Shown here in pieces: positions 13,856-27,487 of a stretch of 64,000 bases of DNA. The translations under genes were made by a program, and so were the position numbers. The notes beneath the pieces are model-generated. The model saw only the letters and a program-made list of their open reading frames with translations. It ran no database searches and was not told the DNA's origin. Each line of letters begins with the position of its first letter. Position 1 is the first letter of the stretch. Source of the DNA: Halictus rubicundus (Eukaryota > Arthropoda > Insecta > Hymenoptera > Halictidae); contig NW_027488578.1 in assembly GCF_050948215.1 (NCBI RefSeq), forward strand, positions 744,001-808,000, read 5' to 3'.

Positions 13856-15309
13856 GAATAGGATAGGATAGGATAGAGGATAGGATAGGATAGAGGATAG
13901 GATAGGATAGAGGATAGGATAGGATAGAGGATAGGATAGGATAGAGGATAGGATAGGATAGAGGATAGGATAGGATAGAGGATAGGATAGGATAGAGGAT
14001 AGGATAGGATAGGATAGAGGATAGGATAGAGGATAGGATAGGATAGAGGATAGGATAGGATAGAGGATAGGATAGGATAGAGGATAGGATAGGATAGAGG
14101 ATAGGATAGGATAGAGGATAGGATAGGATAGAGGATAGGATAGGATAGAGGATAGGATAGGATAGAGGATAGGATAGGATAGAGGATAGGATAGGATAGA
14201 GGATAGGTTAGGATAGAGGATAGGATAGGATAGAGGATAGGACAGGATAGAGGATAGGATAGGATAGAGGATAGGATAGGATAGAGGATAGGATAGGGGA
14301 TTCTATAGGATAGAGGATAGGAGACGATGGAGGATAGGATAGGATAGAGGATAGGATAGGGTAGAGGATAGGATAGGATAGAGGATACGATAGGATAGAG
14401 GATACGATAGGATAGGATAGAGGATACGATAGGATAGGATAGAGGATACGATAGGAGGGATTCTATAGGATAGAGGATAGGAGACGATGGAGGATAGGAT
14501 AGGATAGAGGATAGGATAGGGTAGAGGATAGGATAGGATAGAGGATACGATAGGATAGAGGATACGATAGGATAGGATAGAGGATACGATAGGATAGGAT
14601 AGAGGATACGATAGGATAGAGGAGAGGATAGGATAGAGGATAGGATAGAGGATAGGATAGAGGATTGGATAGGATAGAGGATATGATAGGATAGCGGATA
14701 GGATAGGGTTCAGGATAGGATAGGATAGAGGATAGGATAGGTTAGAGGATATGTTAGGATAGAGGATAGGATAGGATAGAGGATAGGATAGGATTGAGGA
14801 TAGGATAGGATAGAGGATAGGATAGGATAGAGGATAGGATAGGATAGAGGATAGGATAGGATAGAGGATAGGATAGGATAGGATAGAGGATAGGATAGGA
14901 TAGAGGATATGATAGGATAGAGGATAGGATGGGATAGAGGATAGGATAGGATATAGGATAGGATAGAGGATAGGATAGGATAGAGGATAGGATAGGATAG
15001 AGGATAGGATAGGATAGAGGATAGGATTGGATAGAGGATAGGATAGGATAGAGAATAGGATAGGATAGAGGATAGGATAGGATTGAGGATAGGATAGGAT
15101 AGAGGATAGGATAGGATAGAGGATAGGATAGGATAGAGGATAGGATAGGATAGAGGATAGGATAGGATAGAGGATAGGGTAGGATAGAGGATAGGATAGG
15201 ATAGAGGATAGGATAGGATAGAGGATAGGATAGGATAGAGGATAGGATAGGATAGAGGATAGGATAGGATAGAGGATAGGATAGGATAGAGGATAGGATA
15301 GGATAGAGG

Positions 15310-17700
15310 ATAGGATAGGATAGAGGATAGGATAGAGGATTGGTTAGTATAAAGGATAGGAGAGGATAGAGGATAGGATAGGATAGAGGATAGGATAGAG
15401 GATAGGATAGAGGATTGGATAGGATAGAGGATATTATAGGATAGAGGATATGAGAGGATAGCGGATAGGATATAATGGAGTATAGGATAGTAATGAGGAT
15501 AGGATAGCGTTGAGGATTGGATAGGATAGAGGATATTATAGGATAGAGGATATGATACGATAGCGGATAGGATATAATGGAGTATAGGATAGTAATGAGG
15601 ATAGGATAGCGTTGAGGATAGGATAGGATAGAGGATAGGTTAGGATAGAGGATAGGATAGGATAGAGGATAGGATAATATAGAGGATAGGATAGGATAGA
15701 GGATAGGTTAGGATAGAGGATAGGATACGATAGAGGATAGGACAGGATAGAGGATAGGATAGGATAGAGGATAGGATAGGATAGAGGATAGGATAGGGGA
15801 TTCTATAGGATAGAGGATAGGAGACGATGGAGGATAGGATAGGATAGAGGATAGGATAGGGTAGAGGATAGGATAGGATAGAGGATAGGATAGGATAGAG
15901 GATACGATAGGATAGGATAGAGGATACGATAGGATAGGATAGAGGATACGATAGGATAGAGGAGAGGATAGGATAGAGGATAGGATAGAGGATAGGATAG
16001 AGGATTGGATAGGATAGAGGATATGATAGGATAGCGGATAGGATAGGGTTCAGGATAGGATAGGATAGAGGATAGGATAGGATAGAGGATATGTTAGGAT
16101 AGAGGATAGGATAGGATAGAGGATAGGATAGGATAGAGGATAGGATAGGATAGAGGATAGGATTGGATAGAGGATAGGATAGGATAGAGAATAGGATAGG
16201 ATAGAGGATAGGATAGGATAGAGGATAGGATAGGATAGAGGATAGGATAGGATAGAGGATAGGATAGGATAGAGGATAGGATAGGATAGAGGATAGGATA
16301 GGATAGGATAGAGGATAGGATAGGATAGAGGATAGGATAGGATAGAGGATAGGATAGGATAGAGGATAGTATATGATAGAGGAAACGATATTATAGAGAA
16401 TAGGATAGGAGAGAGGATAGGATAGGATAGAGGATAGGATAGGATAGAGGATAGGATAGAGGATAGGATAGGATAGAGGATAGGATAGGATAGAGGATAG
16501 GATAGGATAGAGGATAGGATAGGATAGAGGATAGGATAGGATAGAGGATAGGATAGGATAGAGGATAGGATAGGATAGAGGATAGGATAGGATAGAGGAT
16601 AGGATAGGATAGAGGATAGGTTAGGATAGAGGATAGGATACGATAGAGGATAGGACAGGATAGAGGATAGGATAGGATAGAGGATAGGATAGGATAGAGG
16701 ATAGGATAGGGGATTCTATAGGATAGAGGATAGGAGACGATGGAGGATAGGATAGGATAGAGGATAGGATAGGGTAGAGGATAGGATAGGATAGAGGATA
16801 CGATAGGATAGAGGATACGATAGGATAGGATAGAGGATACGATAGGATAGGATAGAGGATACGATAGGATAGAGGAGAGGATAGGATAGAGGATAGGATA
16901 GAGGATAGGATAGAGGATTGGATAGGATAGAGGATATGATAGGATAGCGGATAGGATAGGGTTCAGGATAGGATAGGATAGAGGATAGGATAGGTTAGAG
17001 GATATGTTAGGATAGAGGATAGGATAGGATAGAGGATAGGATAGGATTGAGGATAGGATAGGATAGAGGATAGGATAGGATAGAGGATAGGATAGGATAG
17101 AGGATAGGATAGGATAGAGGATAGGATAGGATAGGATAGAGGATAGGATAGGATAGAGGATATGATAGGATAGAGGATAGGATGGGATAGAGGATAGGAT
17201 AGGATATAGGATAGGATAGAGGATAGGATAGGATAGAGGATAGGATAGGATAGAGGATAGGATAGGATAGAGGATAGGATTGGATAGAGGATAGGATAGG
17301 ATAGAGGATAGGATAGGATAGAGGATAGGATAGGGGATTGGATAGGATAGAGGATAGGAGACGATGGGGGATAGGATAGGATGTAGGATTGGATAGGATA
17401 GAGGATATGATAGGATAGAGGATAGGGTAGGGGATTGGATAGGATAGAGGATAGGAGACGATGGAGGATAGGATAGGAGAGAGGATAGGATAGGATAGAG
17501 GATAGGATAGGATAGAGGATAGGATAGGATAGGATTGAGGATAGGATAGGATAGAGGATAGGACAGGATAGGGGATTGGATGGGATAGAGGACAGGAGAC
17601 GATAGAAGATAGGATAGGGGATTGGATAGGATAGAGAGCAGGAGACGATAGAGATTGGATAGGATAGATGATATTATAGGATAGAGGATAGGATAGGATA
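15310..17700 (+). repeat. Mosaic of higher-order segments between 15.3 and 17.7 kb
   Basis: The left half duplicates 7200-8250. The GGATTCTATA unit occurs at 15798 and 16711. A further region with GAGAGCAGGAGACG (17633) recurs at 26581, an offset of 8948 bp. The longest minus-strand open frame of the window, 941 codons over 16391-19216, lies across this mosaic. It crosses block boundaries without interruption, which shows that it reflects stop-free satellite phases and not a gene. Confidence 0.7.
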
Positions 17701-17704
17701 GAGG

Positions 17705-19793
17705 ATAGGATAGCGTTGAGGATAGGATAGGATAGAGGATAGGATAGGATAGAGGATAGGTTAGGATAGAGGATAGGATAGGATAGAGGATAGGATAGCA
17801 TAGAGGATAGGATAGGATGTAGGATTGGATAGGATAGAAGATAGGATAGGATAGAGGATAGGATAGGGGATTGGATAGGATAGAGGATAGGAGACGATGG
17901 AGGATAGGATAGGAAAGAGGATAGGATAGGATAGAGGATTGGATAGTATAAAGGATAGGTGAGGATAGAGAATAGGATAGCATTGAGGAGAGGATAGGAT
18001 AGTGGATAGGATAGGATAGAGCAGACGATAGAGGATAGGATAGGATCGAGGATAGGATAGGGGATTGGATAGGATAGAGGATAGGAGACGATGGAGGAGA
18101 GGATAGGATAGAGGATAGGATAGGATAGAGGATTGGATAGTATAAAGGATAGGTGAGGATAGAGAATAGGATAGCATTGAGGATAGAATAGGATAGTGGA
18201 TAGGATAGGATAGAGCAGACAATAGAGGATAGGATAGGATAGAGGATAGGATAGGATAGAGGATAGGATAGGATAGAGGATAGGATAGGATAGAGGATAG
18301 GATAGGATAGAGGATAGGATAGGATAGAGGATAGGATAGGATAGAGGATAGGATAGCATAGAGGATAGGATAGGATAGAGGATAGGATAGGATAGAGGAT
18401 AGGATTGGATAGAGGATAGGATAGGATAGAAGATTGGATAGGATGGAGGATAGGATAGGATAGAGCATAGGATAGGATAGAGGATAGGATAGGATAGAGG
18501 ATAGGATAGGATAGAGGATAGGATAGGATAGAGGATAGGATAGGATAGAGGATAGGATAGGATAGAGGATAGGATAGCATAGAGGATAGGATAGGATAGT
18601 GGATAGGATAGGATAGAGGATAGGATAGGATAGAAGATTGGATAGGATGGAGGATAGGATAGGATAGAGGATAGGATAGGATAGAGGATAGGATAGGATA
18701 GAGGATAGGATAGGATAGAGGATAGGATAGGATAGGATAGAGGATAGGATAGGATAGAGGATAGGATAGGATAGAGGATAGGATAGGATAGAGGATAGGA
18801 TAAGATAGAGGATAGGTTAGGATAGAGGATATGATAGAGGATAGGATAGCGGATTGGATAGGATAGAGGATATTATAGGATAGAGGATATGATACGATAG
18901 CGGATAGGATATAATGGAGTATAGGATAGTAATGAGGATAGGATAGCGTTGAGGATAGGATAGGATAGAGGATAGGATAGGATAGAGGATAGGTTAGGAT
19001 AGAGGATAGGATAGGATAGAGGATAGGATAGCATAGAGGATAGGATAGGATGTAGGATTGGATAGGATAGAAGATAGGATAGGATAGAGGATAGGATAGG
19101 GGATTGGATAGGATAGAGGATAGGAGACGATGGAGGATAGGATAGGAAAGAGGATAGGATAGGATAGAGGATTGGATAGTATAAAGGATAGGTGAGGATA
19201 GAGAATAGGATAGCATTGAGGAGAGGATAGGATAGTGGATAGGATAGGATAGAGCAGACGATAGAGGATAGGATAGGATCGAGGATAGGATAGGGGATTG
19301 GATAGGATAGAGGATAGGAGACGATGGAGGAGAGGATAGGATAGAGGATAGGATAGGATAGAGGATTGGATAGTATAAAGGATAGGTGAGGATAGAGAAT
19401 AGGATAGCATTGAGGATAGAATAGGATAGTGGATAGGATAGGATAGAGCAGACAATAGAGGATAGGATAGGATAGAGGATAGGATAGGATAGAGGATAGG
19501 ATAGGATAGAGGATAGGATAGGATAGAGGATAGGATAGGATAGAGGATAGGATAGGATAGAGGATAGGATAGGATAGAGGATAGGATAGCATAGAGGATA
19601 GGATAGGATAGAGGATAGGATAGGATAGAGGATAGGATTGGATAGAGGATAGGATAGGATAGAAGATTGGATAGGATGGAGGATAGGATAGGATAGAGCA
19701 TAGGATAGGATAGAGGATAGGATAGGATAGAGGATAGGATAGGATAGAGGATAGGATAGGATAGAGGATAGGATAGGATAGAGGATAGGATAG
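17705..19793 (+). repeat. Tandem duplication with 1233-bp period (third copy at 27636-28491)
   Basis: Positions 17705-18560 repeat at 18938-19793 with an offset of 1233 bp (marker AGCGTTGAGG at about 17712 and 18945). The copies carry identical minus-strand 235-codon frames. A third identical frame lies at 27692-28399, 8698 bp further on. Toward the right end the spacing shrinks to 1216, again one 17-bp unit. Confidence 0.87.
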
Positions 19794-22490
19794 CATAGAG
19801 GATAGGATAGGATAGAGGATAGGATAGGATAGGATAGAAGATTGGATAGGATGGAGGATAGGATAGGATAGAGGATAGGATAGGATAGAGGATAGGATAG
19901 GATAGAGGATAGGATAGGATAGAGGATAGGATAGGATAGGATAGAGGATAGGATAGGATAGAGGATAGGATAGGATAGAGGATAGGATAGGATAGAGGAT
20001 AGGATAGGATAGAGGATAGGATAGAGGATAGGATAGAGGATAGGATAGAGGATATGTTAGGATAGCGGATAGGATATAATGGAGTATGGGATAGGAATGA
20101 GGATAGGATAGGGTTCAGGATAGGATAGGATAGAGGATAGGATAAGATAGAGGATAGGTTAGGATAGATGATATGATAGAGGATAGGATAGCGGATTGGA
20201 TAGGATAGAGGATATTATAGGATAGAGGATATGATACGATAGCGGATAGGATATAATGGAGTATAGGATAGTAATGAGGATAGGATAGCGTTGAGGATAG
20301 GATAGGATAGAGGATAGGATAGGATAGAGGATAGGTTAGGATAGAGGATAGGATAGGATAGAGGATAGAATAGGATAGAGGATAGGATAGGATAGAGGAT
20401 AGGATAGGATAGAGGATAGGATAGGATAGAGGATAGGATAGAGGATAGGATAGGATAGAGGATAGGATAGAGGATAGGATAGAGGATAGGATAGAGGATT
20501 GGATAGGATAGAGGATATTATAGGATAGAGGATATGATAGGATAGCGGATAGGATATAATGGAGTATAGGATAGGAATGAGGATAGGATAGCGTTGAGGA
20601 TAGGATAGGATAGAGGATAGGATAGGATAGAGGGTAGGTTAGGATAGAGGATAGGATAGGATAGAGGATAGGATAGGAAAGAGGATAGGATAGGATAGAG
20701 GATAGGTTAGGATAGAGGATTGGATAGTATAAAGGATAGGTGAGGATAGAGAATAGGATAGCATTGAGGATAGGATAGGATAGTGGATAGGATAGGATAG
20801 AGCAGACGATAGAGGATAGGATAGGATAGAGGATAGGGTAGGAGATTGGATAGGATAGAGGATACGATAGGGTAGATGATATCATAAGCAAGAGGATAGG
20901 ATATGATAGAGGATACGATATTATAGAGGATAGGATAGGATAGAGAATAGGATAGGATAGAGGATAGGTTAGGATAGAGTATAGGATAGGATAGAGGATA
21001 GGATAGCATAGAGGATAGGATATGATAGAGGATAGGATAGGATAGAGGATAGGATAGGATAGAAGATTGGATAGGATGGAGGATAGGATAGGATAGAGGA
21101 TAGGATAGGATAGAGGATAGGATAGGATAGAGGATAGTATAGGATAGAGGATAGGATAGGATAGAGGATAGGATAGGATAGAGGATAGGATAGGATAGGA
21201 TAGTGGATAGGATAGGATAGAGGATAGGATAGGATAGAGGATAGGATAGGATAGGATAGAGGATAGGATAGGATAGAGGATAGGATAGGATGGAGGATAG
21301 GATAGGATAGAGGATAGGATAGGATAGAGGATAGGATAGGATAGAGGATAGTATAGGATAGAGGATAGGATAGGATAGAGGATAGGATAGGATAGAGGAT
21401 AGGATAGGATAGAGGATAAGATAGGATAGAGTATAAGATGGGGATCCGATAGGATTGAGAATAGGATAGGACAGAGGATAGGATAGAGGATAGGATAGAG
21501 GATAGGATAGGATAGAGGATAGCATAATGTAGAGGATAGGATAGAATAGAGGACAGGATAGGATAGAAGATAAGATAGGATAGAGGTTAGGATAGGGTAG
21601 AGAATAGGATAGGATAGAGGATAGGATTGGATACAGTATAGAATAGGAAAGAGCATAGGATAGGATAGGATTGAGGATGTGATAGGATAGAGGATAGGAT
21701 AGGATAGAGGATAGCATAGGATTGAGGATAGGATAGGATAGAGGATAGGATAGGATAGAGAATAGGATAGGATAGAGGATAGGATAGGATAGAGGATAGG
21801 ATAGAGTATAGGATAGAGGATTGAGGATAGGATAGGACAGTGGATAGGATAGAATAGAGCAGATGATAAAGGATAGGATAGGATAGAGGATAGGATAGGA
21901 TAGAGAATAGGATAGGATAGAGGATAGGATAGGATAGAGGATAGGATAGAGGATATTATAGGACAGAGGATAGGATACGATAGAGGATAAAATAGGGGAT
22001 AGGATAGGATAGAGGATAGGATACGATAGAGGATAGGATAGGATAGAGGATAGGATACGATAGAGGATAGGATAGGATAGAGGATAGGATAGGATAGAGG
22101 ATAGGATAGGATAGAGGATAGGTTAGGATAGAGGATAGGATAGGATAGAGTATAGGATAGGATAGAGGATAGGATAGGATAGAGTATAGAATGGGAAAGA
22201 GCATAGGATAGGATAGGATTGAGGATAGGATAGGATAGAGGATAGGATAGAGGTTTGGTTAGTATAAAGGATTGGAGAGGATAGAGGATAGGATAGGATC
22301 GAGGATAGGATAGGATAGATGATAGGATAGGATAGAGGATAGGATAGAGTATAGGATAGAGGATTGAGGATAGGATAGGAATGTGGATAGGATAGAATAG
22401 AGCAGATGATAGAGGATAGGATAGGATAGAGGATAGGATAGGATAGAGAATAGGATAGGATAGAGGATAGGATAGGATAGAGGATAGGAT
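18790..22490 (+). repeat. About 3.7-kb higher-order block, copy 1 (copy 2 at 27488-31159)
   Basis: Copy 2 lies at an offset of 8698 bp on the left, 8715 to 8771 in the middle and 8669 on the right, so the copies differ by several monomer-scale indels. Shared rare markers are AAGATAGAGG (18802 and 27500), GGGTTCAGG (20112 and 28883), ATCATAAGCAAGAGG, GGGGATCCGATAGG and AGGTTTGGTTAG (22252 and 30921). The copies part near 22490, where this one has ATTATGGGACAGAGG. Confidence 0.85.
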
Positions 22491-24494
22491 AGAGGATATT
22501 ATGGGACAGAGGATAGGATACGATAGAGGATAAAATAGGGGATAGGATAGGATAGAGGATAGGATACGATAGAGGATAGGATAGGATAGAGGATAGGATA
22601 CGATAGAGGATAGGATAGGATAGAGGAAAGGATAGGATAAAGGATAGGATAGGATAGAGGGTAGGATAGGATAGAGGATAGGTTAGGATAGAGGATAGTA
22701 TAGGATAGAGTATAGGATAGGATAGAGGATAGGATAGGATAGAGTATAGAATAGGAAAGAGCATAGGATAGGATAGGATTGAGGATAGGATAGGATAGAG
22801 GATAGGATAGAGGTTTGGTTAGTATAAAGGATAGGAGAGGATAGAGGATAGGATAGGATCGAGGATAGGATAGGATAGATGATAGGATAGGATAGAGATT
22901 GGATAGGATAGATGATATAATAGGAAAGAGAATAGGATATGATAGAGGTTACGATATTATAGAGGATAGGACAGGATAGAGGATAGGATAGGATAGAGGA
23001 TAGGATAGGATAGAGGATAGGATAGAGGATTGGATAGGATAGAGGATAGGATAGGATTGAGGATAGGATAGGATAGAGGATAGGATAGGATAGAGGATAG
23101 GATAGGATGGAGGATAGGATAGGATAGAGGATAGGATAGAGGATTGGTTAGTATAAAGGCTAGGAGAGGATAGAGGATAGGATAGGATTGAGGATAGGAT
23201 AGGACAGTGGATAGGATAGAATGGAGCAGATGATAGAGGATAGGATAGGATAGAGGATAGGATAGGATAGAGAATAGGATAGGATAGAGGATAGGATTGG
23301 ATAGAGGATAGGATAGGATAGAGAATAGGATAGGATAGAGTATAGAATAGGAAAGAGCATAGGATAGGATAGGATTGAGGATAGGATAGGATAGAGGATA
23401 GGATAGAGGTTTGGTTAGTATAAAGGATTGGAGAGGATAGAGGATAGGATAGGATCGAGGATAGGATAGGATAGATGATAGGATAGGATAGAGGATAGGA
23501 TAGAGTATAGGATAGAGGATTGAGGATAGGATAGGAATGTGGATAGGATAGAATAGAGCAGATGATAGAGGATAGGATAGGATAGAGGATAGGATAGGAT
23601 AGAGAATAGGATAGGATAGAGGATAGGATAGGATAGAGGATAGGATAGAGGATATTATGGGACAGAGGATAGGATACGATAGAGGATAAAATAGGGGATA
23701 GGATAGGATAGAGGATAGGATACGATAGAGGATAGGATAGGATAGAGGATAGGATACGATAGAGGATAGGATAGGATAGAGGAAAGGATAGGATAAAGGA
23801 TAGGATAGGATAGAGGGTAGGATAGGATAGAGGATAGGTTAGGATAGAGGATAGGATAGGATAGAGTATAGGATAGGATAGAGGATAGGATAGGATAGAG
23901 TATAGAATAGGAAAGAGCATAGGATAGGATAGGATTGAGGATAGGATAGGATAGAGGATAGGATAGAGGTTTGGTTAGTATAAAGGATAGGAGAGGATAG
24001 AGGATAGGATAGGATCGAGGATAGGATAGGATAGATGATAGGATAGGATAGAGATTGGATAGGATAGATGATATAATAGGAAAGAGAATAGGATATGATA
24101 GAGGTTACGATATTATAGAGGATAGGACAGGATAGAGGATAGGATAGGATAGAGGATAGGATAGGATAGAGGATAGGATAGAGGATTGGATAGGATAGAG
24201 GATAGGATAGGATTGAGGATAGGATAGGATAGAGGATAGGATAGGATAGAGGATAGGATAGGATGGAGGATAGGATAGGATAGAGGATAGGATAGAGGAT
24301 TGGTTAGTATAAAGGCTAGGAGAGGATAGAGGATAGGATAGGATTGAGGATAGGATAGGACAGTGGATAGGATAGAATGGAGCAGATGATAGAGGATAGG
24401 ATAGGATAGAGGATAGGATAGGATAGAGAATAGGATAGGATAGAGGATAGGATTGGATAGAGGATAGGATAGGATAGAGAATAGGATAGGATAG
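22180..24494 (+). repeat. Adjacent tandem duplication with 1156-bp period
   Basis: Positions 22180-23338 repeat immediately at 23336-24494. Marker spacing is constant: TATAGAATAGG at 22745 and 23901, GGATAAAATAGGGG near 22526 and 23682, GAGATTGGATAGG at 22895 and 24051. The copies abut almost without spacer, as expected for a single unequal exchange. Related but rearranged versions follow at 31.9-33.2 kb. Confidence 0.87.
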
Positions 24495-26900
24495 AGGATA
24501 GGATAGGATAGAGGATAGGATAGGATAGAGGATAGGATAGGATAGAGGATAGGATAGGATAGAGGATAGGATAGGATAGGATAGAGGATAGGATAGGATA
24601 GAGGATAGGATAGGATAGAGGATAGGATAGGATAGAGGATAGGATATGATAGAGGAAACGATATTATAGAGAATAGGATAGGAGAGAGGATAGGATAGGA
24701 TAGAGGATAGGATAGGATAGAGGATAGGATAGAGGATAGGATAGGATAGAGGATAGGATAGAGGATAGGATAGGATAGAGGATAGGATAGGATAGAGGAT
24801 AGGATAGGATAGAGGATAGGATAGGATAGAGGATAGGATAGGATAGAGGATAGGATAGGATAGAGGATAGGATAGGATAGAGGATAGGATAGGATAGAGG
24901 ATAGGATAGGATAGAGGATAGGATAGGATAGAGGATAGGATAGGATAGAGGATAGGATAGGGGATTCTATAGGATAGAGGATAGGAGACGATGGAGGATA
25001 GGATAGGATAGAGGATAGGATAGGGTAGAGGATAGGATAGGATAGAGGATAGGATAGGATAGAGGATACGATAGGATAGGATAGAGGATACGATAGGATA
25101 GGATAGAGGATACGATAGGATAGAGGAGAGGATAGGATAGAGGATAGGATAGAGGATAGGATAGAGGATTGGATAGGATAGAGGATATGATAGGATAGCG
25201 GATAGGATAGGGTTCAGGATAGGATAGGATAGAGGATAGGATAGGATAGAGGATATGTTAGGATAGAGGATAGGATAGGATAGAGGATAGGATAGGATAG
25301 AGGATAGGATAGGATAGAGGATAGGATTGGATAGAGGATAGGATAGGATAGAGAATAGGATAGGATAGACGATAGGATAGGATAGAGGATAGGATAGGAT
25401 AGAGGATAGGATAGGATAGAGGATAGGATAGGATAGAGGATAGGATAGGATAGAGGATAGGATAGGATAGGATAGAGGATAGGATAGGATAGAGGATAGG
25501 ATAGGATAGAGGATAGGATAGGATAGAGGATAGGATATGATAGAGGAAACGATATTATAGAGAATAGGATAGGAGAGAGGATAGGATAGGATAGAGGATA
25601 GGATAGGATAGAGGATAGGATAGAGGATAGGATAGGATAGAGGATAGGATAGGATAGAGGATAGGATACGATAGAGGATAGGACAGGATAGAGGATAGGA
25701 TAGGATAGAGGATAGGATAGGATAGAGGATAGGATAGGGGATTCTATAGGATAGAGGATAGGAGACGATGGAGGATAGGATAGGATAGAGGATAGGATAG
25801 GGTAGAGGATAGGATAGGATAGAGGATACGATAGGATAGAGGATACGATAGGATAGGATAGAGGATACGATATGATAGGATAGAGGATACGATAGGATAG
25901 AGGAGAGGATAGGATAGAGGATAGGATAGAGGATAGGATAGAGGATTGGATAGGATAGAGGATATGATAGGATAGCGGATAGGATAGGGTTCAGGATAGG
26001 ATAGGATAGAGGATAGGATAGGTTAGAGGATATGTTAGGATAGAGGATAGGATAGGATAGAGGATAGGATAGGATTGAGGATAGGATAGGATAGAGGATA
26101 GGATAGGATAGAGGATAGGATAGGATAGAGGATAGGATAGGATAGAGGATAGGATAGGATAGGATAGAGGATAGGATAGGATAGAGGATATGATAGGATA
26201 GAGGATAGGATGGGATAGAGGATAGGATAGGATATAGGATAGGATAGAGGATAGGATAGGATAGAGGATAGGATAGGATAGAGGATAGGATAGGATAGAG
26301 GATAGGATTGGATAGAGGATAGGATAGGATAGAGAATAGGATAGGATAGAGGATAGGATAGGATAGAGGATAGGGTAGGGGATTGGATAGGATAGAGGAT
26401 AGGAGACGATGGAGGATAGGATAGGAGAGAGGATAGGATAGGATAGAGGATAGGATAGGATAGAGGATAGGATAGGATAGGATTGAGGATAGGATAGGAT
26501 AGAGGATAGGACAGGATAGGGGATTGGATGGGATAGAGGACAGGAGACGATAGAAGATAGGATAGGGGATTGGATAGGATAGAGAGCAGGAGACGATAGA
26601 GATTGGATAGGATAGATGATATTATAGGATAGAGGATAGGATAGGATAGAGGATAGGATAGGATAGAGAATAGGATAGGGTAGAGGATAGGATAGGATAG
26701 AGGATAGGACAGGATAGAGGATAGGATAGGATAGTGGATAGGATAGGATAGAGCAGACAATAGAGGATAGGATAGGATAGAGGATAGGATAGGATAGAGG
26801 ATAGGATAGGATAGAGGATAGGATAGGATAGAGGATAGGATAGGATAGAGGATAGGATAGGATAGAGGATAGGATAGGATAGAGGATAGGATAGGATAGA
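24495..26900 (+). repeat. Two GGATTCTATA-type units, about 0.78 kb apart, and flanking mosaic
   Basis: The marker GGATTCTATAGG occurs at 24962 and 25739 (777 bp apart). Each copy is followed by the runs of GAGGATACGATAGGATAGG and the AGCGGATAGGATAGGGTTC sequence that also precede the retrotransposon at 60430. Beyond about 26350 the sequence resembles 17420-17730. Confidence 0.75.
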
Positions 26901-27487
26901 GGATAGGATAGCATAGAGGATAGGATAGGATAGAGGATAGGATAGGATAGAGGATAGGATTGGATAGAGGATAGGATAGGATAGAAGATTGGATAGGATG
27001 GAGGATAGGATAGGATAGAGCATAGGATAGGATAGAGGATAGGATAGGATAGAGGATAGGATAGGATAGAGGATAGGATAGGATAGAGGATAGGATAGGA
27101 TAGAGGATAGGATAGGATAGAGGATAGGATAGCATAGAGGATAGGATAGGATAGAGGATAGGATAGGATAGAGGATAGGATAGGATAGAAGATTGGATAG
27201 GATGGAGGATAGGATAGGATAGAGGATAGGATAGGATAGAGGATTAGATAGGATAGAGGATAGGATAGGATAGAGGATAGGATAGGATAGGATAGAGGAT
27301 AGGATAGGATAGAGGATAGGATAGGATAGAGGATAGGATAGGATAGAGGATAGGATAGGATAGAGGATAGGATAGGATAGAGGATAGGATAGAGGATAGG
27401 ATAGAGGATATGTTAGGATAGCGGATAGGATATAATGGAGTATAGGATAGGAATGAGGATAGGATAGGGTTCAGGATAGGATAGGAT

